Part shown: one piece after another, positions 34,187 through 42,337 of the stretch
Layout of the letters: each line of letters starts with the position of its first letter
Position numbering within the stretch: the first letter of the stretch is position 1
Assembly (NCBI RefSeq): GCF_002019635.1
Contig: NZ_KV917371.1
Location: 2,728,001-2,792,000 of the forward strand
Length of the DNA: 64,000 nt
Direction: 5' to 3'
Source of the DNA: Metabacillus halosaccharovorans
GTDB lineage: Bacteria > Bacillota > Bacilli > Bacillales > Bacillaceae
Translations under genes and position numbers: made by a program
The notes under the pieces: generated by a model
What the model was told of the DNA's origin: nothing
Database searches by the model: none
What the model saw: only the letters and a program-made list of their open reading frames with translations

Positions 34187-34945
34187 CATGGTATCTTGTT
34201 GTAATAAATGATGAAGGATGCGATCTTTGTCATCAAAAAACTGTTTCATTAATTGATAGTGGTTTGTGTCTTCAAGCTTCGTTTCACGAATCCCTTCTTC
34301 TGATAGTTCATAAATTGTTGCTTTGGGATAAGCCATAATAATCGGTGAATGAGTGGCGATAATAAATTGAGAGTCATGATGAACAAGTTCATCAATTCTG
34401 GAGAGCATCGACAGTTGCCGTAAAGGTGAGAGAGCAGCTTCAGGCTCATCCAGTAAATAAATACCTTGTCCACGAAATCGGTTCGTAAAAGTGGCGAAGA
34501 AAGACTCACCATGTGATTGTTCATGTAAAGATTGTCCGCCATATCCGTCGATGACCCGGGGACCCCGACCTTCCTTGTCTAATTCTTCAATATTTGAAGC
34601 AACATTATAAAAGCTTTCAGCTCTTAAGAAAAAACCGTCCTTAGGTCTAATTGTTCCTTTTATTAGTCTTAGGTAGTGATCAAGGTTTGAGTGAGAATCA
34701 TAGGTGGAAAATGTGAAATTAAGTGAACCGCCTTCAGGATTAAAGCCTATACCAAGGGCAATAGCTTCTAATAATGTCGACTTACCCATTCCATTTTCTC
34801 CAACCAAAAACGTAACATTTGGATGAAGTGATATTTCATCAAGAAATTCTATACTTGGCAGATTAAAGGGATATTGTTGAAAAGAAGGGACAGAATCTCT
34901 TAAAAGTTGAATACGCCTAATATACTGGTCATTCAGCTCATCCAT
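34184..34945 (-). CDS. AAA/SMC-type ATPase of unknown role
   Basis: This 253-aa ATPase is of the AAA_21/ABC-like family. Walker A is GENGMGKST (49-57), an ABC-like signature QSHGES lies near 143, Walker B is GIYLLDEPEAAL, and a D/H-loop FIIATHSPIIMA follows. It has no coiled-coil insertion and no partner nuclease next to it, so it is not an obvious OLD or RecF protein. In B. subtilis this slot between gatB and dgkB holds yerO and swrC, so the gene is a local replacement. Similar lone ATPases occur widely. The role is unknown. Confidence 0.75.
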   Translation of the reverse strand: MDELNDQYIRRIQLLRDSVPSFQQYPFNLPSIEFLDEISLHPNVTFLVGENGMGKSTLLEAIALGIGFNPEGGSLNFTFSTYDSHSNLDHYLRLIKGTIRPKDGFFLRAESFYNVASNIEELDKEGRGPRVIDGYGGQSLHEQSHGESFFATFTNRFRGQGIYLLDEPEAALSPLRQLSMLSRIDELVHHDSQFIIATHSPIIMAYPKATIYELSEEGIRETKLEDTNHYQLMKQFFDDKDRILHHLLQQDTM

Positions 34946-35180
34946 ATGTATACCTGCTTTCCAAGTGATTTGCTAATAATTGTAACAAAAATGCGAACGG
35001 GTTCATACTACTTCTGCATGGAAAATCGAATGAAAAACTTTACTTTTATTATAAAACATGGTGATAATGGTAGTTGGGTTAAAATGTTTTGTACCCATCA
35101 AAATGGGAGACAATGATAATAGTATATAAATGATTTTAAAAAAGACTTAAATGTCATTTCATGAATATAGGATGATGAGT

Positions 35181-36092
35181 ATGAAAAGAGCTAGAATTAT
35201 TTATAATCCAACCTCGGGACGTGAGCTTTTTAAAAAGAATCTTCCAGAGGTATTACAAAAATTTGAACAAGCAGGCTATGAAACGTCCTGTCATGCTACA
35301 ACATGTGAAGGAGATGCCACAAAGGCAGCAAAAGCTGCATGTGAACGTGACTTTGACTTGATTGTCGCAGCTGGTGGAGATGGAACAATCAATGAGGTCG
35401 TGAATGGCGTGGCTGATCAAGAAAACCGTCCGACACTTGCCGTTATTCCGGTTGGGACAACAAATGATTTTGCGCGGGCTATCGGTATTCCGTTAAATAA
35501 TGTGATTCAAGCAGTTGAAGTCATACTAGCCGGAAGGCCGAAAAAGATCGATATTGGGAAAGTGAATGACCATTACTTTATTAATATTGCCGGTGGCGGT
35601 CGTCTGACAGAGCTTACCTATGAAGTGCCAAGTAAGCTAAAAACAATGGTAGGACAGCTGGCTTATTATTTAAAAGGTATGGAGATGCTTCCGTCCATTC
35701 GTCCTGCTGAGGTGGAAATTGAATATGATGGAAAGCTTTATGAGGGAGAAATTATGTTGTTTTTAGTTTCTCTTACAAACTCAGTTGGAGGTTTTGAAAA
35801 GCTTGCACCAGATTCAAGGTTAGATGATGGAATGTTTGATCTGTTAATTTTAAAAAAGACAAACCTTGCAGAGTTTATCCGAATCGCCGGCTTAGCCCTA
35901 AGAGGCGAGCATATTAATGATGAGCATCTTATATATACAAAAGCGAACCGTGTTAAGGTACAAAATAAAGATAAAATGCAGCTCAATTTAGACGGTGAAT
36001 ATGGTGGTTTGCTGCCTGGCGAGTTCGTTAATATGTACCAGCATATTGATGTCATTATGTCAGCAGAAAAAGTAAAGCAAATGGAAGAATAA
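35181..36092 (+). CDS. dgkB: Diacylglycerol kinase DgkB
   Basis: DgkB phosphorylates diacylglycerol from lipoteichoic acid synthesis, returning phosphatidate to the phospholipid pool. The 303-aa soluble kinase shows the LCB5/DAGK nucleotide motif AAGGDGTINEVVNG near 63-76 and the PVGTTNDFARAIG loop. The ATG at 35181 (MKRARIIYNPTSG) matches the family start; an upstream in-frame ATG at 35151 lacks a ribosome site. It is followed by a terminator. Confidence 0.95.
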   Translation: MKRARIIYNPTSGRELFKKNLPEVLQKFEQAGYETSCHATTCEGDATKAAKAACERDFDLIVAAGGDGTINEVVNGVADQENRPTLAVIPVGTTNDFARAIGIPLNNVIQAVEVILAGRPKKIDIGKVNDHYFINIAGGGRLTELTYEVPSKLKTMVGQLAYYLKGMEMLPSIRPAEVEIEYDGKLYEGEIMLFLVSLTNSVGGFEKLAPDSRLDDGMFDLLILKKTNLAEFIRIAGLALRGEHINDEHLIYTKANRVKVQNKDKMQLNLDGEYGGLLPGEFVNMYQHIDVIMSAEKVKQMEE

Positions 36093-36094
36093 GA

Positions 36095-36126
36095 AACTTG
36101 GCACAGGGTAACAGCCAGGTTTTTTA
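36095..36126 (+). terminator. Terminator after dgkB
   Basis: AACTTGGC (36095-36102) pairs with GCCAGGTT (36114-36121), followed by TTTTTACTTT. Confidence 0.85.
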
Positions 36127-36182
36127 CTTTCACTGGACTATGATAAAATAGTGTAAATTATTGTACGTAAAGGAAGAACGAC

Positions 36183-37562
36183 ATGTCAAAAATTCAAGTA
36201 CCTGTTGCAAAAAATGAATACTACGATGTTACCTTTGAGGATTTAACACATGAAGGTGCAGGCGTTGCTAAAGTGGACGGCTTTCCCATCTTTGTTGAAA
36301 ATGCTCTGCCAGACGAACGAGCAAAAATAAAGGTCATCAAGGTGAAAAAGGGTTTTGCCTTTGGCCGGTTAATTGAAACTTATGAACAAAGTAAACATCG
36401 TACAAACGCACCCTGTCCCATCTACTCACAATGTGGAGGATGTCAGCTCCAGCATCTTAGTTATGAAGGACAACTTGGCTTCAAGAAAAGGCAAGTTGAA
36501 CAGGTTTTATCACGAATTGGGAAACTGGATTTAACAAAAGTTCATGTACATCCTACATTAGGAATGAACGATCCCTGGAACTATCGAAACAAAGCACAGG
36601 TCCCAATTGGTGAACGTGAAGGTGGACTTGTAGCGGGCTTTTATCAGAAAAGAAGCCATGACATTATCGATATGGAAAGATGTCTCATTCAGCAAGCTGA
36701 AAATGATGATATTGTACAAGCTGTAAAGAATATATGTGAAACCTATGGAATCCGGGCATATAACGAGGAAAAGCACAAAGGCTGGCTGCGTCATATTATG
36801 GTACGCTATGGCCTTGTTACAAAGGAAATGATGGTTGTATTTGTTTCGAAAACAGCAGATTTTCCTCATAAGAATGACATTATAAAGGAAATAACAACTC
36901 AATTTCCGCAAGTAAAATCAATCGTGCAAAATATTAATAACAAGCGAACCAATGTTATTTTTGGTGACGAGACGAAGGTGCTTTGGGGAGAGGAATATAT
37001 TTACGATAAAATCGGTGACGTGAAATTTGCCATTTCAGCCCGATCTTTCTATCAAGTGAATCCGGAGCAAACAAAAGTCTTATATGACAAAGCTCTTGAA
37101 TATGCCGGTTTAAATGGTGAAGAATCTGTCATCGACGCTTATTGTGGAATTGGGACAATTTCATTGTTTCTGGCTCAAAAAGCAAAGCGGGTTTTTGGTG
37201 TAGAAATTGTACCTGAAGCAATTGAGGATGCGAAGAGAAATGCCGAGCTGAATGGAATGACAAATGCTGAGTTTGCTGTTGGTGAAGCGGAGGTTGTTAT
37301 TCCGGAATGGTACAAGCAAGGGAATACGGCAGATGTCATTGTTGTGGATCCTCCTCGTAAGGGATGTGATGAGGCGCTGTTGAAGACCATTATAGAGATG
37401 AAGCCTAAGCGTGTTGTTTATGTGTCTTGTAATCCCGGGACGTTGGCAAGGGATTTGCAGGTGCTTGAGTTAGGCGGATATGAAACGGTTGAGGTGCAGC
37501 CGGTTGATATGTTTCCGCATACGACACATGTGGAGTGCGTGGCGCAACTCATTTTAAAATAA
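36183..37562 (+). CDS. rlmCD: 23S rRNA (uracil-C5)-methyltransferase RlmCD
   Basis: This 459-aa TrmA/RlmD-family enzyme uses SAM to make 5-methyluridine in 23S rRNA; the B. subtilis counterpart (YefA) modifies both U747 and U1939. An N-terminal TRAM domain is followed by Fe-S cluster cysteines Cys78, Cys84 and Cys87 ([10 protein letters not shown]), SAM motif [14 protein letters not shown], and the catalytic [10 protein letters not shown] and [12 protein letters not shown], where the last Cys is the nucleophile. GGAAG lies before the ATG. A terminator follows. Confidence 0.95.
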   Translation: MSKIQVPVAKNEYYDVTFEDLTHEGAGVAKVDGFPIFVENALPDERAKIKVIKVKKGFAFGRLIETYEQSKHRTNAPCPIYSQCGGCQLQHLSYEGQLGFKKRQVEQVLSRIGKLDLTKVHVHPTLGMNDPWNYRNKAQVPIGEREGGLVAGFYQKRSHDIIDMERCLIQQAENDDIVQAVKNICETYGIRAYNEEKHKGWLRHIMVRYGLVTKEMMVVFVSKTADFPHKNDIIKEITTQFPQVKSIVQNINNKRTNVIFGDETKVLWGEEYIYDKIGDVKFAISARSFYQVNPEQTKVLYDKALEYAGLNGEESVIDAYCGIGTISLFLAQKAKRVFGVEIVPEAIEDAKRNAELNGMTNAEFAVGEAEVVIPEWYKQGNTADVIVVDPPRKGCDEALLKTIIEMKPKRVVYVSCNPGTLARDLQVLELGGYETVEVQPVDMFPHTTHVECVAQLILK

Positions 37563-37593
37563 GGCAACTGCCCTTCAGTGGCATTGCCTTTTT
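37561..37593 (+). terminator. Terminator after rlmCD
   Basis: AAGGCAA (37561-37567) pairs with TTGCCTT (37584-37590), with CTG/CAG inside, followed by TTTTT. Confidence 0.85.
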
Positions 37594-38367
37594 AAGAGTC
37601 ATATAAGAGATTAACAATGCTTTATTTAAAATGGACAGTGCAGTCATATTCACAAGTAATCTTTTCAACCAGTGAATGAAGAATTGTTGGAGTTACATCA
37701 TTTAGATGATGCAAGGCATTTTCATCTGCTTTGTCGTTACCTCGATTATTAATCTTATAATTGTTATTTTACGTACTAAAAGAATTTTTTAATTTGAGAA
37801 ATGATTTTTGTGAAAAAACTAGTGGAAAAAGAGTGTGGGTATTGTAAAGTTGAAATTACTGGGAGTAATTGCAGTGTGAGAGGAACCAGTATCAATAATC
37901 ATATCGTCATGTGAAATATTAGTGAATCTATAATTTTTATTACGCACTATACAAAGTAGGAAGGAATATGAAAAACTTTGGAGAATAAAGTAAAAATAGA
38001 TTGATAAGGAGGTTGTAGATGATTTGAAACATGAATAAATTCGGTAATTAGGAAGGGTGTGATAGGCCATCTGTATAAATTTCTTATGTTTCAACTTGCT
38101 TTTTAGTGCAGTTCAAAATATTTTTTTAGTAACTCCTGAAAAATCCCACTGAATGAACCTACCCCTATATGTTTTACCTTTAATACCAAAAATCCAACAG
38201 AGCCCCGTTAATCTCAAAACTAATAAGTTACTACCAAAGTGTCTCACTATTACTACCGGTGAATTCTTCTCCCGATACTATCCCGAAATGTTAAAAATGA
38301 CAATTGAACATTTAATCAAAAATAAAATTAAGCTCCCTTGATCAATTAGTGATCTTTATTAGAATTG
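37594..38367. other. Gene-poor stretch with no recognised genes
   Basis: About 770 bp hold only short, RBS-less frames on both strands (for example 37819-38094 minus and 38153-38341 plus) that show no domain. A short coding-like fragment NEELLELHHLDDARHFHLL occurs near 37670-37750 without a start. It could be the eroded remains of accessory genes next to the toxin-antitoxin pair. Confidence 0.4.
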
Positions 38368-38372
38368 TTGCA

Positions 38373-38438
38373 TTGTCATATTGTTCACCTGGTATATAAA
38401 ATTAGAATAATGTTATAATATAGTTAGAATAATGTTAT
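38373..38438 (+). promoter_or_regulatory. Toxin-antitoxin promoter with direct-repeat operator
   Basis: TTGTCA (38373-38378), a 16-bp spacer and TATAAA (38395-38400) form a likely promoter; a TATAAT also lies at 38414-38419. Two identical 15-bp words TTAGAATAATGTTAT occur at 38402-38416 and 38424-38438, 22 bp apart, ending just before the antitoxin AGGAGG. They are the likely binding sites for autorepression by the antitoxin. Confidence 0.65.
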
Positions 38439-38452
38439 CTAGGAGGATGCAC

Positions 38453-38731
38453 ATGAATATTAAGCCTTCAACAACAATCCGTCAAGATTATAACGGGTTT
38501 TCAAAATATTGTCATGAATTGGATGAACCAGTAGTACTAACTCGAAATGGTGAAGCTGATTTGGTTGTTATGAGTCATGAAACTTTCAGAAGGATGGAAG
38601 CCCGGAATAAATTACAATCTAAGCTTTTGGTTGCAGAAAAGCAGGTTGCGGAAGGGGCAGAATTAATAAACCATGAGGATGTAATTGAAATCATTCGGAG
38701 AAAAATCAATGCAGCAAAAGAATCAAATTAA
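38453..38731 (+). CDS. Phd/YefM-family antitoxin
   Basis: This 92-aa protein has the Phd/YefM fold pattern: an N-terminal DNA-binding part (MNIKPSTTIRQDYNGFSKYC, then DEPVVLTRNGEADLVVMSHETF) and a flexible acidic C-terminal tail that would wrap the toxin. ATG 38453 is chosen because AGGAGG lies at 38441-38446. It overlaps the toxin gene by 23 bp, the usual coupled order of antitoxin first. It should repress its own operon through the repeats just upstream. Confidence 0.9.
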   Translation: MNIKPSTTIRQDYNGFSKYCHELDEPVVLTRNGEADLVVMSHETFRRMEARNKLQSKLLVAEKQVAEGAELINHEDVIEIIRRKINAAKESN

Positions 38732-39044
38732 ATATACACCTGCTGCAATAGATGATATGGATGAGATTTTTTCCTATATTTCACAAGATAATGTAACTGC
38801 CGCCGAAAGTCTCCTTGAAAATCTAAATTTTCAAATAGGGTGCCTTGCTGCCTTTCCTCATTTAGGTACCGTACTTTCTGAAGAAAAATATACTCTTATT
38901 GAGCGGGGATTTCGCTTTATAGTCGTACATCCGTATTTGATTTTTTACAAAATTATGGATGATATAATTATTATTTATAGAATATTACATGGGAGAAGAG
39001 ATTATCTTCGTGAATTATTTGATGATTTCCAAAATGGAAGATAA
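38709..39044 (+). CDS. RelE/ParE-family toxin
   Basis: This 111-aa protein has the RelE/ParE superfamily pattern: IKYTPAAIDDMDEIFSYISQDN at the start, FPHLGTVLSEEKY, then the strands FRFIVVHPYLIFYKI and IIYRILHGRRDY. The HGRRD end is typical of this group. Whether it cuts mRNA (RelE) or inhibits gyrase (ParE) cannot be told from the sequence. ATG 38709 with CGGAG upstream is preferred to the longer frame from 38685. It is made together with the antitoxin. Confidence 0.9.
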   Translation: MQQKNQIKYTPAAIDDMDEIFSYISQDNVTAAESLLENLNFQIGCLAAFPHLGTVLSEEKYTLIERGFRFIVVHPYLIFYKIMDDIIIIYRILHGRRDYLRELFDDFQNGR

Positions 39045-39234
39045 ATATTTTAAGTGGCTGTTACCCTATGAAAAAATAAGATAAAATTATTTCTCTATCG
39101 AAAGCCAGCCAGCACCCTCTGAGTTTCGACACACACTCATTTTAAAAGGGTCAACCAAAAAATCCATAACAAACCCTTGCCTCATTCTGCTATTCCTATA
39201 GATAATGCATTTCCATCACCCTACTCCCTGACGT

Positions 39235-39264
39235 TTGATAAAAAGTGCTTAAGCATGGTATAAG
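39235..39264 (+). promoter_or_regulatory. Probable dus promoter
   Basis: TTGATA (39235-39240), an 18-bp spacer and TATAAG (39259-39264) lie about 75 nt before the dus gene. The rest of 39045-39338 shows nothing recognisable. Confidence 0.5.
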
Positions 39265-39338
39265 TGTAATTGGACATATTACTTTTTAATCTTGGGATAA
39301 GGGTTTGCCTTGGCACCCTGTAATGAGAGGATTTGAAT

Positions 39339-40310
39339 TTGAAGATGATCGATAATTTTTGGCGTGAATTACCACGACCTTTTTTTATACTAGCACCAAT
39401 GGAAGAAGTGACAGATGTTGTTTTTCGCCATGTAGTGAGTGAAGCAGCAAGACCTGATGTGTTTTTTACAGAGTTTACAAATTCGGAGAGTTATTGTCAT
39501 CCAGAGGGGAAAAAAAGTGTTCGTGGTCGTTTGACTTTTACAGAGGATGAACAACCGATTGTAGCCCATATATGGGGGGACAAGCCTGAATACTTCAGGC
39601 AAATGAGTATTGGTATGGCGGAACTTGGTTTTAAGGGAATCGATATCAACATGGGTTGTCCTGTGCCTAATGTGACGCAACACGGAAAGGGAAGTGGTCT
39701 TATCCTCCGTCCGGAAGTTGCTGCAGAATTAATACAAGCAGCAAAAGCAGGAGGATTGCCTGTAAGTGTAAAGACAAGACTTGGATTCACGGAAGTAGAC
39801 GAATGGCACGACTGGCTGGCACACATATTGAAACAAGATATTGCTAATCTTTCCATCCATCTACGTACAAGAGACGAAATGAGCAAAGTACCTGCTCATT
39901 GGGAGCTAATTCCGGAAATTAAGAAACTTCGTGACGAGGTGGCACCAGATACACTCTTAACGATTAATGGGGATATCCCAGACTACCAAACTGGCTTAAG
40001 GCTTGCTCAGCAATACGGTATTGATGGAGTTATGATTGGGCGTGGTATTTTCCATAATCCATTTGCTTTCGAAAAGGAGCCGAAAGAACATAGCAGTAAG
40101 GAATTGCTTGATCTCTTAAGGTTGCATATGGATCTTCATGATAAATATTCAGGTTTAGAGCTGCGTCCGTTCACGGCTCTTCATCGATTTTTTAAGATCT
40201 ATGTCAAAGGTTTTCGAGGGGCAAGTGAATTAAGAAATCAATTAATGAGTACAAAGTCAACAATGGAAGTGCGTGCATTGCTTGATAACTTTAGGTCAAA
40301 AGAATCCTGA
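39339..40310 (+). CDS. tRNA-dihydrouridine synthase
   Basis: This FMN enzyme of the Dus family, about 323 aa, reduces uridine to dihydrouridine in tRNA. Family marks are [16 protein letters not shown] (FMN site), the catalytic Cys107 in [25 protein letters not shown] and INGDI followed by [16 protein letters not shown]. It is distinct from the DusB-type genes usually found beside folate genes in Bacillus. TTG 39339 has AGAGG at 8 nt; ATG 39345 is an equally plausible start by homology. It is monocistronic with its own terminator. Confidence 0.9.
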   Translation: MKMIDNFWRELPRPFFILAPMEEVTDVVFRHVVSEAARPDVFFTEFTNSESYCHPEGKKSVRGRLTFTEDEQPIVAHIWGDKPEYFRQMSIGMAELGFKGIDINMGCPVPNVTQHGKGSGLILRPEVAAELIQAAKAGGLPVSVKTRLGFTEVDEWHDWLAHILKQDIANLSIHLRTRDEMSKVPAHWELIPEIKKLRDEVAPDTLLTINGDIPDYQTGLRLAQQYGIDGVMIGRGIFHNPFAFEKEPKEHSSKELLDLLRLHMDLHDKYSGLELRPFTALHRFFKIYVKGFRGASELRNQLMSTKSTMEVRALLDNFRSKES

Positions 40311-40367
40311 TGGCATGGGGGAACAGTAACCCTCATATAGGTATGTAACATAACTCACTTTTAAGAT

Positions 40368-40403
40368 AGGCAACGAACCTAATTCCAGGTTGTTGCCTTT
40401 TAA
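40368..40403 (+). terminator. Terminator after dus
   Basis: AGGCAACGAACCT (40368-40380) pairs with AGGTTGTTGCCT (40387-40398), one bulged G, followed by TTTTAATCTTT. Confidence 0.88.
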
Positions 40404-40533
40404 TCTTTCTAAAATTTATAACCTGGATATATTTATTTAATACTGCTAAATATTTCAAATGATTTTATAATAGAAGTAAACAATTACTGGAAAAATTCAT
40501 CGCATTAATGAATTTACTATGTTGGAGGAAACT

Positions 40534-40824
40534 ATGTTTTTCATTGGTCTAACTGTATTTCTAATATTGCTTATAGCGGGTATTGTTCTTCTTATAGAAG
40601 CTTCTTATTTGATTGGAAGTATTTTATTAGGATCAGCCATTATATTATTGATTTTTTTAATTAGGTATTATCGAAAAAGAAATCATAAGAAAGAAAAGAG
40701 TAGTTCGGATTGTACAGACTGTAACTCGGCAGCAATTGATTGTCCGGATTTCTCTTTGATGAAAAAAATGGATTGTGATTGTGATGGAGATAAAGGCTTT
40801 GATTGTGACTGTAGCCCAAATTAA
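40534..40824 (+). CDS. Two-TM protein with cysteine/aspartate-rich tail
   Basis: This 96-aa protein has two membrane helices (about 1-22 and 25-43), a basic stretch (RYYRKRNHKKEK), and a cytoplasmic tail with seven cysteines, most of them in DC repeats (SSDCTDCNSAAIDC, MDCDCDGDKGFDCDC). The tail could bind a soft metal, but this is inference. GGAGG lies 8 nt before ATG 40534. It is 23 nt upstream of a DUF2085 gene and probably co-transcribed. I do not recognise a named family. Confidence 0.7.
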   Translation: MFFIGLTVFLILLIAGIVLLIEASYLIGSILLGSAIILLIFLIRYYRKRNHKKEKSSSDCTDCNSAAIDCPDFSLMKKMDCDCDGDKGFDCDCSPN

Positions 40825-40847
40825 TTGTCAGCTTGGGAGGAAAAACA

Positions 40848-41177
40848 ATGAATGAAATTTTATACATAATCCCATGTCATCGTTTGCCTGAGAGGTGTTT
40901 TCATTTTAAAGGGAAACCTATGAATCTTTGTGCTAGATGCTTTGCCATGTTGCTTGGCTATATGTGCACTCCGGTTGTTGTAGCTATTCATATGGTTCTT
41001 CCTTTTTGGATTTCAATTATTATGGCAATTCCACTATTAATTGATGGATTTACACAAAGATGGGGCTGGAGGCAAAGTTCAAACTCTATTCGTTTTATTA
41101 CTGGAATTCTATTTGGTATCGGTCAATCAATCTTAATATCAACTATTGTTTGGACTATTGTCCAGTATGTTAATTGA
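40848..41177 (+). CDS. DUF2085 membrane protein
   Basis: This 109-aa membrane protein has the DUF2085 layout: an N-terminal CHRLPERCFHFKGKPMNLCARC block with four cysteines and two histidines, followed by three hydrophobic helices (about 35-58, 60-78 and 85-107). The CxxxxxxC..CxxC pattern suggests metal or haem binding, but no function is known. GGGAGG lies 9 nt from ATG 40848; the longer frame from 40833 would overlap the ribosome site. It follows the Cys-rich gene at 40534. Confidence 0.82.
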   Translation: MNEILYIIPCHRLPERCFHFKGKPMNLCARCFAMLLGYMCTPVVVAIHMVLPFWISIIMAIPLLIDGFTQRWGWRQSSNSIRFITGILFGIGQSILISTIVWTIVQYVN

Positions 41178-41213
41178 ATAAAGAAATATTGCCTCTTATA
41201 TGCATCAGGTGTA

Positions 41214-41254
41214 ATCAATCATCAGAGGGGAATATCCCCCAGCTGATGGTTGAT
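41214..41254. terminator. Hairpin between DUF2085 gene and tatC
   Basis: ATCAATCATCAG (41214-41225) pairs with CTGATGGTTGAT (41243-41254), with GGGGA/CCCCC-type pairing inside. It lies where the two genes converge. Neither side has a strong T run, so its strength as a terminator is uncertain. Confidence 0.55.
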
Positions 41255-42003
41255 CACACTTTAAAAGCCGTATCATTAGGAGAGACATTCGATTCTGAAG
41301 CTAGTCTTTTTCGAAAAACAACTTTGCTTAAGGTAACACTTAATTCGTACAAGAGCAGTAAAGGAATGATAACTAAAACGTCTGATATAAAATCAGGAGG
41401 GGTTATTAAAATCGAAATAACAATCAGAGAAAAATAGGAGATTTTCCGCGCCTTTACTAGTTTTTTTGGATTAATAATTCCTAACTTTGTTAAAAACATG
41501 ATAACCGCAGGCATTTCAAATAAAAAACCAAAAGGTATTGTCAGATTGAACATAAACTTAAAGTATTTTTCGGCTGTAAAGAAAGTTGCAAATTGATCAT
41601 CAATGAGTCCTGTTAAAAATGAGAGGACAATCGGAAACAGAATTAGGTAACCAAATGCAATCCCGATAATGAATAGAAAAAATAAGGCTGGAATAAAGGC
41701 TAAAGAGTGTTTTTGTTCCTCTTTAGTAAGCGCAGGTTTGACAAACTGCCATATTTGGAATGCTGCAATCGGAATCGTGGCAGCAATAGCCATTACCCCG
41801 GCAATCATCATGTAAATCCAGATGATATCTCCAGGCCCCAGTAAAGCTAATTTACCGTCAAGATCTTTCACTAAAAATTGATAAATATCCTTCACAAAAA
41901 TAAATGCTACTATAAAGGAAAGAACAAAAGAAATACTTGTGATGATTAGGCGTTTACGTAATTCATCTAAATGGTCAATGAGTTTCATTTTAGTTTCTTC
42001 CAT
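41254..42003 (-). CDS. tatC: Twin-arginine translocase subunit TatC
   Basis: TatC is the six-helix receptor for twin-arginine signal peptides in the Tat export pathway. The 249-aa protein starts MEETKMKLIDHLDELRKRL, the conserved cytoplasmic start, and shows FVKPALTKEEQKHS (the F-KPaLt.eE motif) and six hydrophobic segments ending ITPPDFISDVLVIIPLLLLYE. Start 42003 is set by AAAGGAG and homology; an upstream in-frame ATG is a run-through of the intergenic hairpin. It forms an operon with tatA and phoX. Confidence 0.95.
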   Translation of the reverse strand: MEETKMKLIDHLDELRKRLIITSISFVLSFIVAFIFVKDIYQFLVKDLDGKLALLGPGDIIWIYMMIAGVMAIAATIPIAAFQIWQFVKPALTKEEQKHSLAFIPALFFLFIIGIAFGYLILFPIVLSFLTGLIDDQFATFFTAEKYFKFMFNLTIPFGFLFEMPAVIMFLTKLGIINPKKLVKARKISYFSLIVISILITPPDFISDVLVIIPLLLLYELSVTLSKVVFRKRLASESNVSPNDTAFKV

Positions 42004-42023
42004 AAATAAACTCCTTTTACAAG

Positions 42024-42064
42024 TGAACGATGTAGGCGAATTTAAATTATGCCTACATCGTTCA
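42024..42064 (-). other. Hairpin between tatA and tatC
   Basis: A perfect 14-bp stem is formed by TGAACGATGTAGGC (42024-42037) and GCCTACATCGTTCA (42051-42064), loop 13 nt. No T run follows on the minus strand. It may stabilise the upstream tatA message or lower tatC expression. Confidence 0.7.
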
Positions 42065-42070
42065 GTTTGT

Positions 42071-42307
42071 TTAACTACCGGTCTTACTGTCTGTTTTTTC
42101 AATTCCGACTAACTTATTTTTTTCTTTAATAGAATTCTTTTGTTCTTGATCATTATCTCCGTTTACCAGATCATTGGTTGCCTTTTTAAATTCTTTTAAT
42201 GTGCTTCCGAAAGCTCGTCCGATTTCAGGTAATTTGGAAGGACCAAAAATAATCAAAGCGATGACGAGAATGAGAATAAGACCGGGTATTCCAATGTTAG
42301 ATAACAT
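42071..42307 (-). CDS. tatA: Twin-arginine translocase subunit TatA
   Basis: This is a 78-aa TatA/E-type pore protein: a short N-terminal helix ([20 protein letters not shown], residues 10-29) with the FGP hinge, then an amphipathic helix ([18 protein letters not shown]) and a polar tail. In Gram-positive bacteria one TatA also does the job of TatB. GGAGGTG lies before the ATG. It follows phoX by 30 nt, like the B. subtilis phoD-tatAd-tatCd operon. Confidence 0.95.
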   Translation of the reverse strand: MLSNIGIPGLILILVIALIIFGPSKLPEIGRAFGSTLKEFKKATNDLVNGDNDQEQKNSIKEKNKLVGIEKTDSKTGS

Positions 42308-42337
42308 TTTTTCACCTCCAGATGAATTTTGGTTTGA

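Noticed and set aside
34907-35116. 69-aa ORF upstream of dgkB
   Set aside because: Starts inside the ATPase gene on the other strand, no ribosome site, no domain.
37819-38094. 91-aa minus-strand ORF
   Set aside because: Low-complexity Ser/Phe/Tyr-rich translation of AT-rich DNA, with no ribosome site and no family pattern.
38153-38341. 62-aa plus-strand ORF
   Set aside because: No ribosome site before the ATG and no recognisable family; kept only as part of the gene-poor stretch.
41174-41437. 87-aa ORF after the DUF2085 gene
   Set aside because: Over two-thirds lies antisense to tatC and it runs through the intergenic hairpin, so it is a shadow frame.
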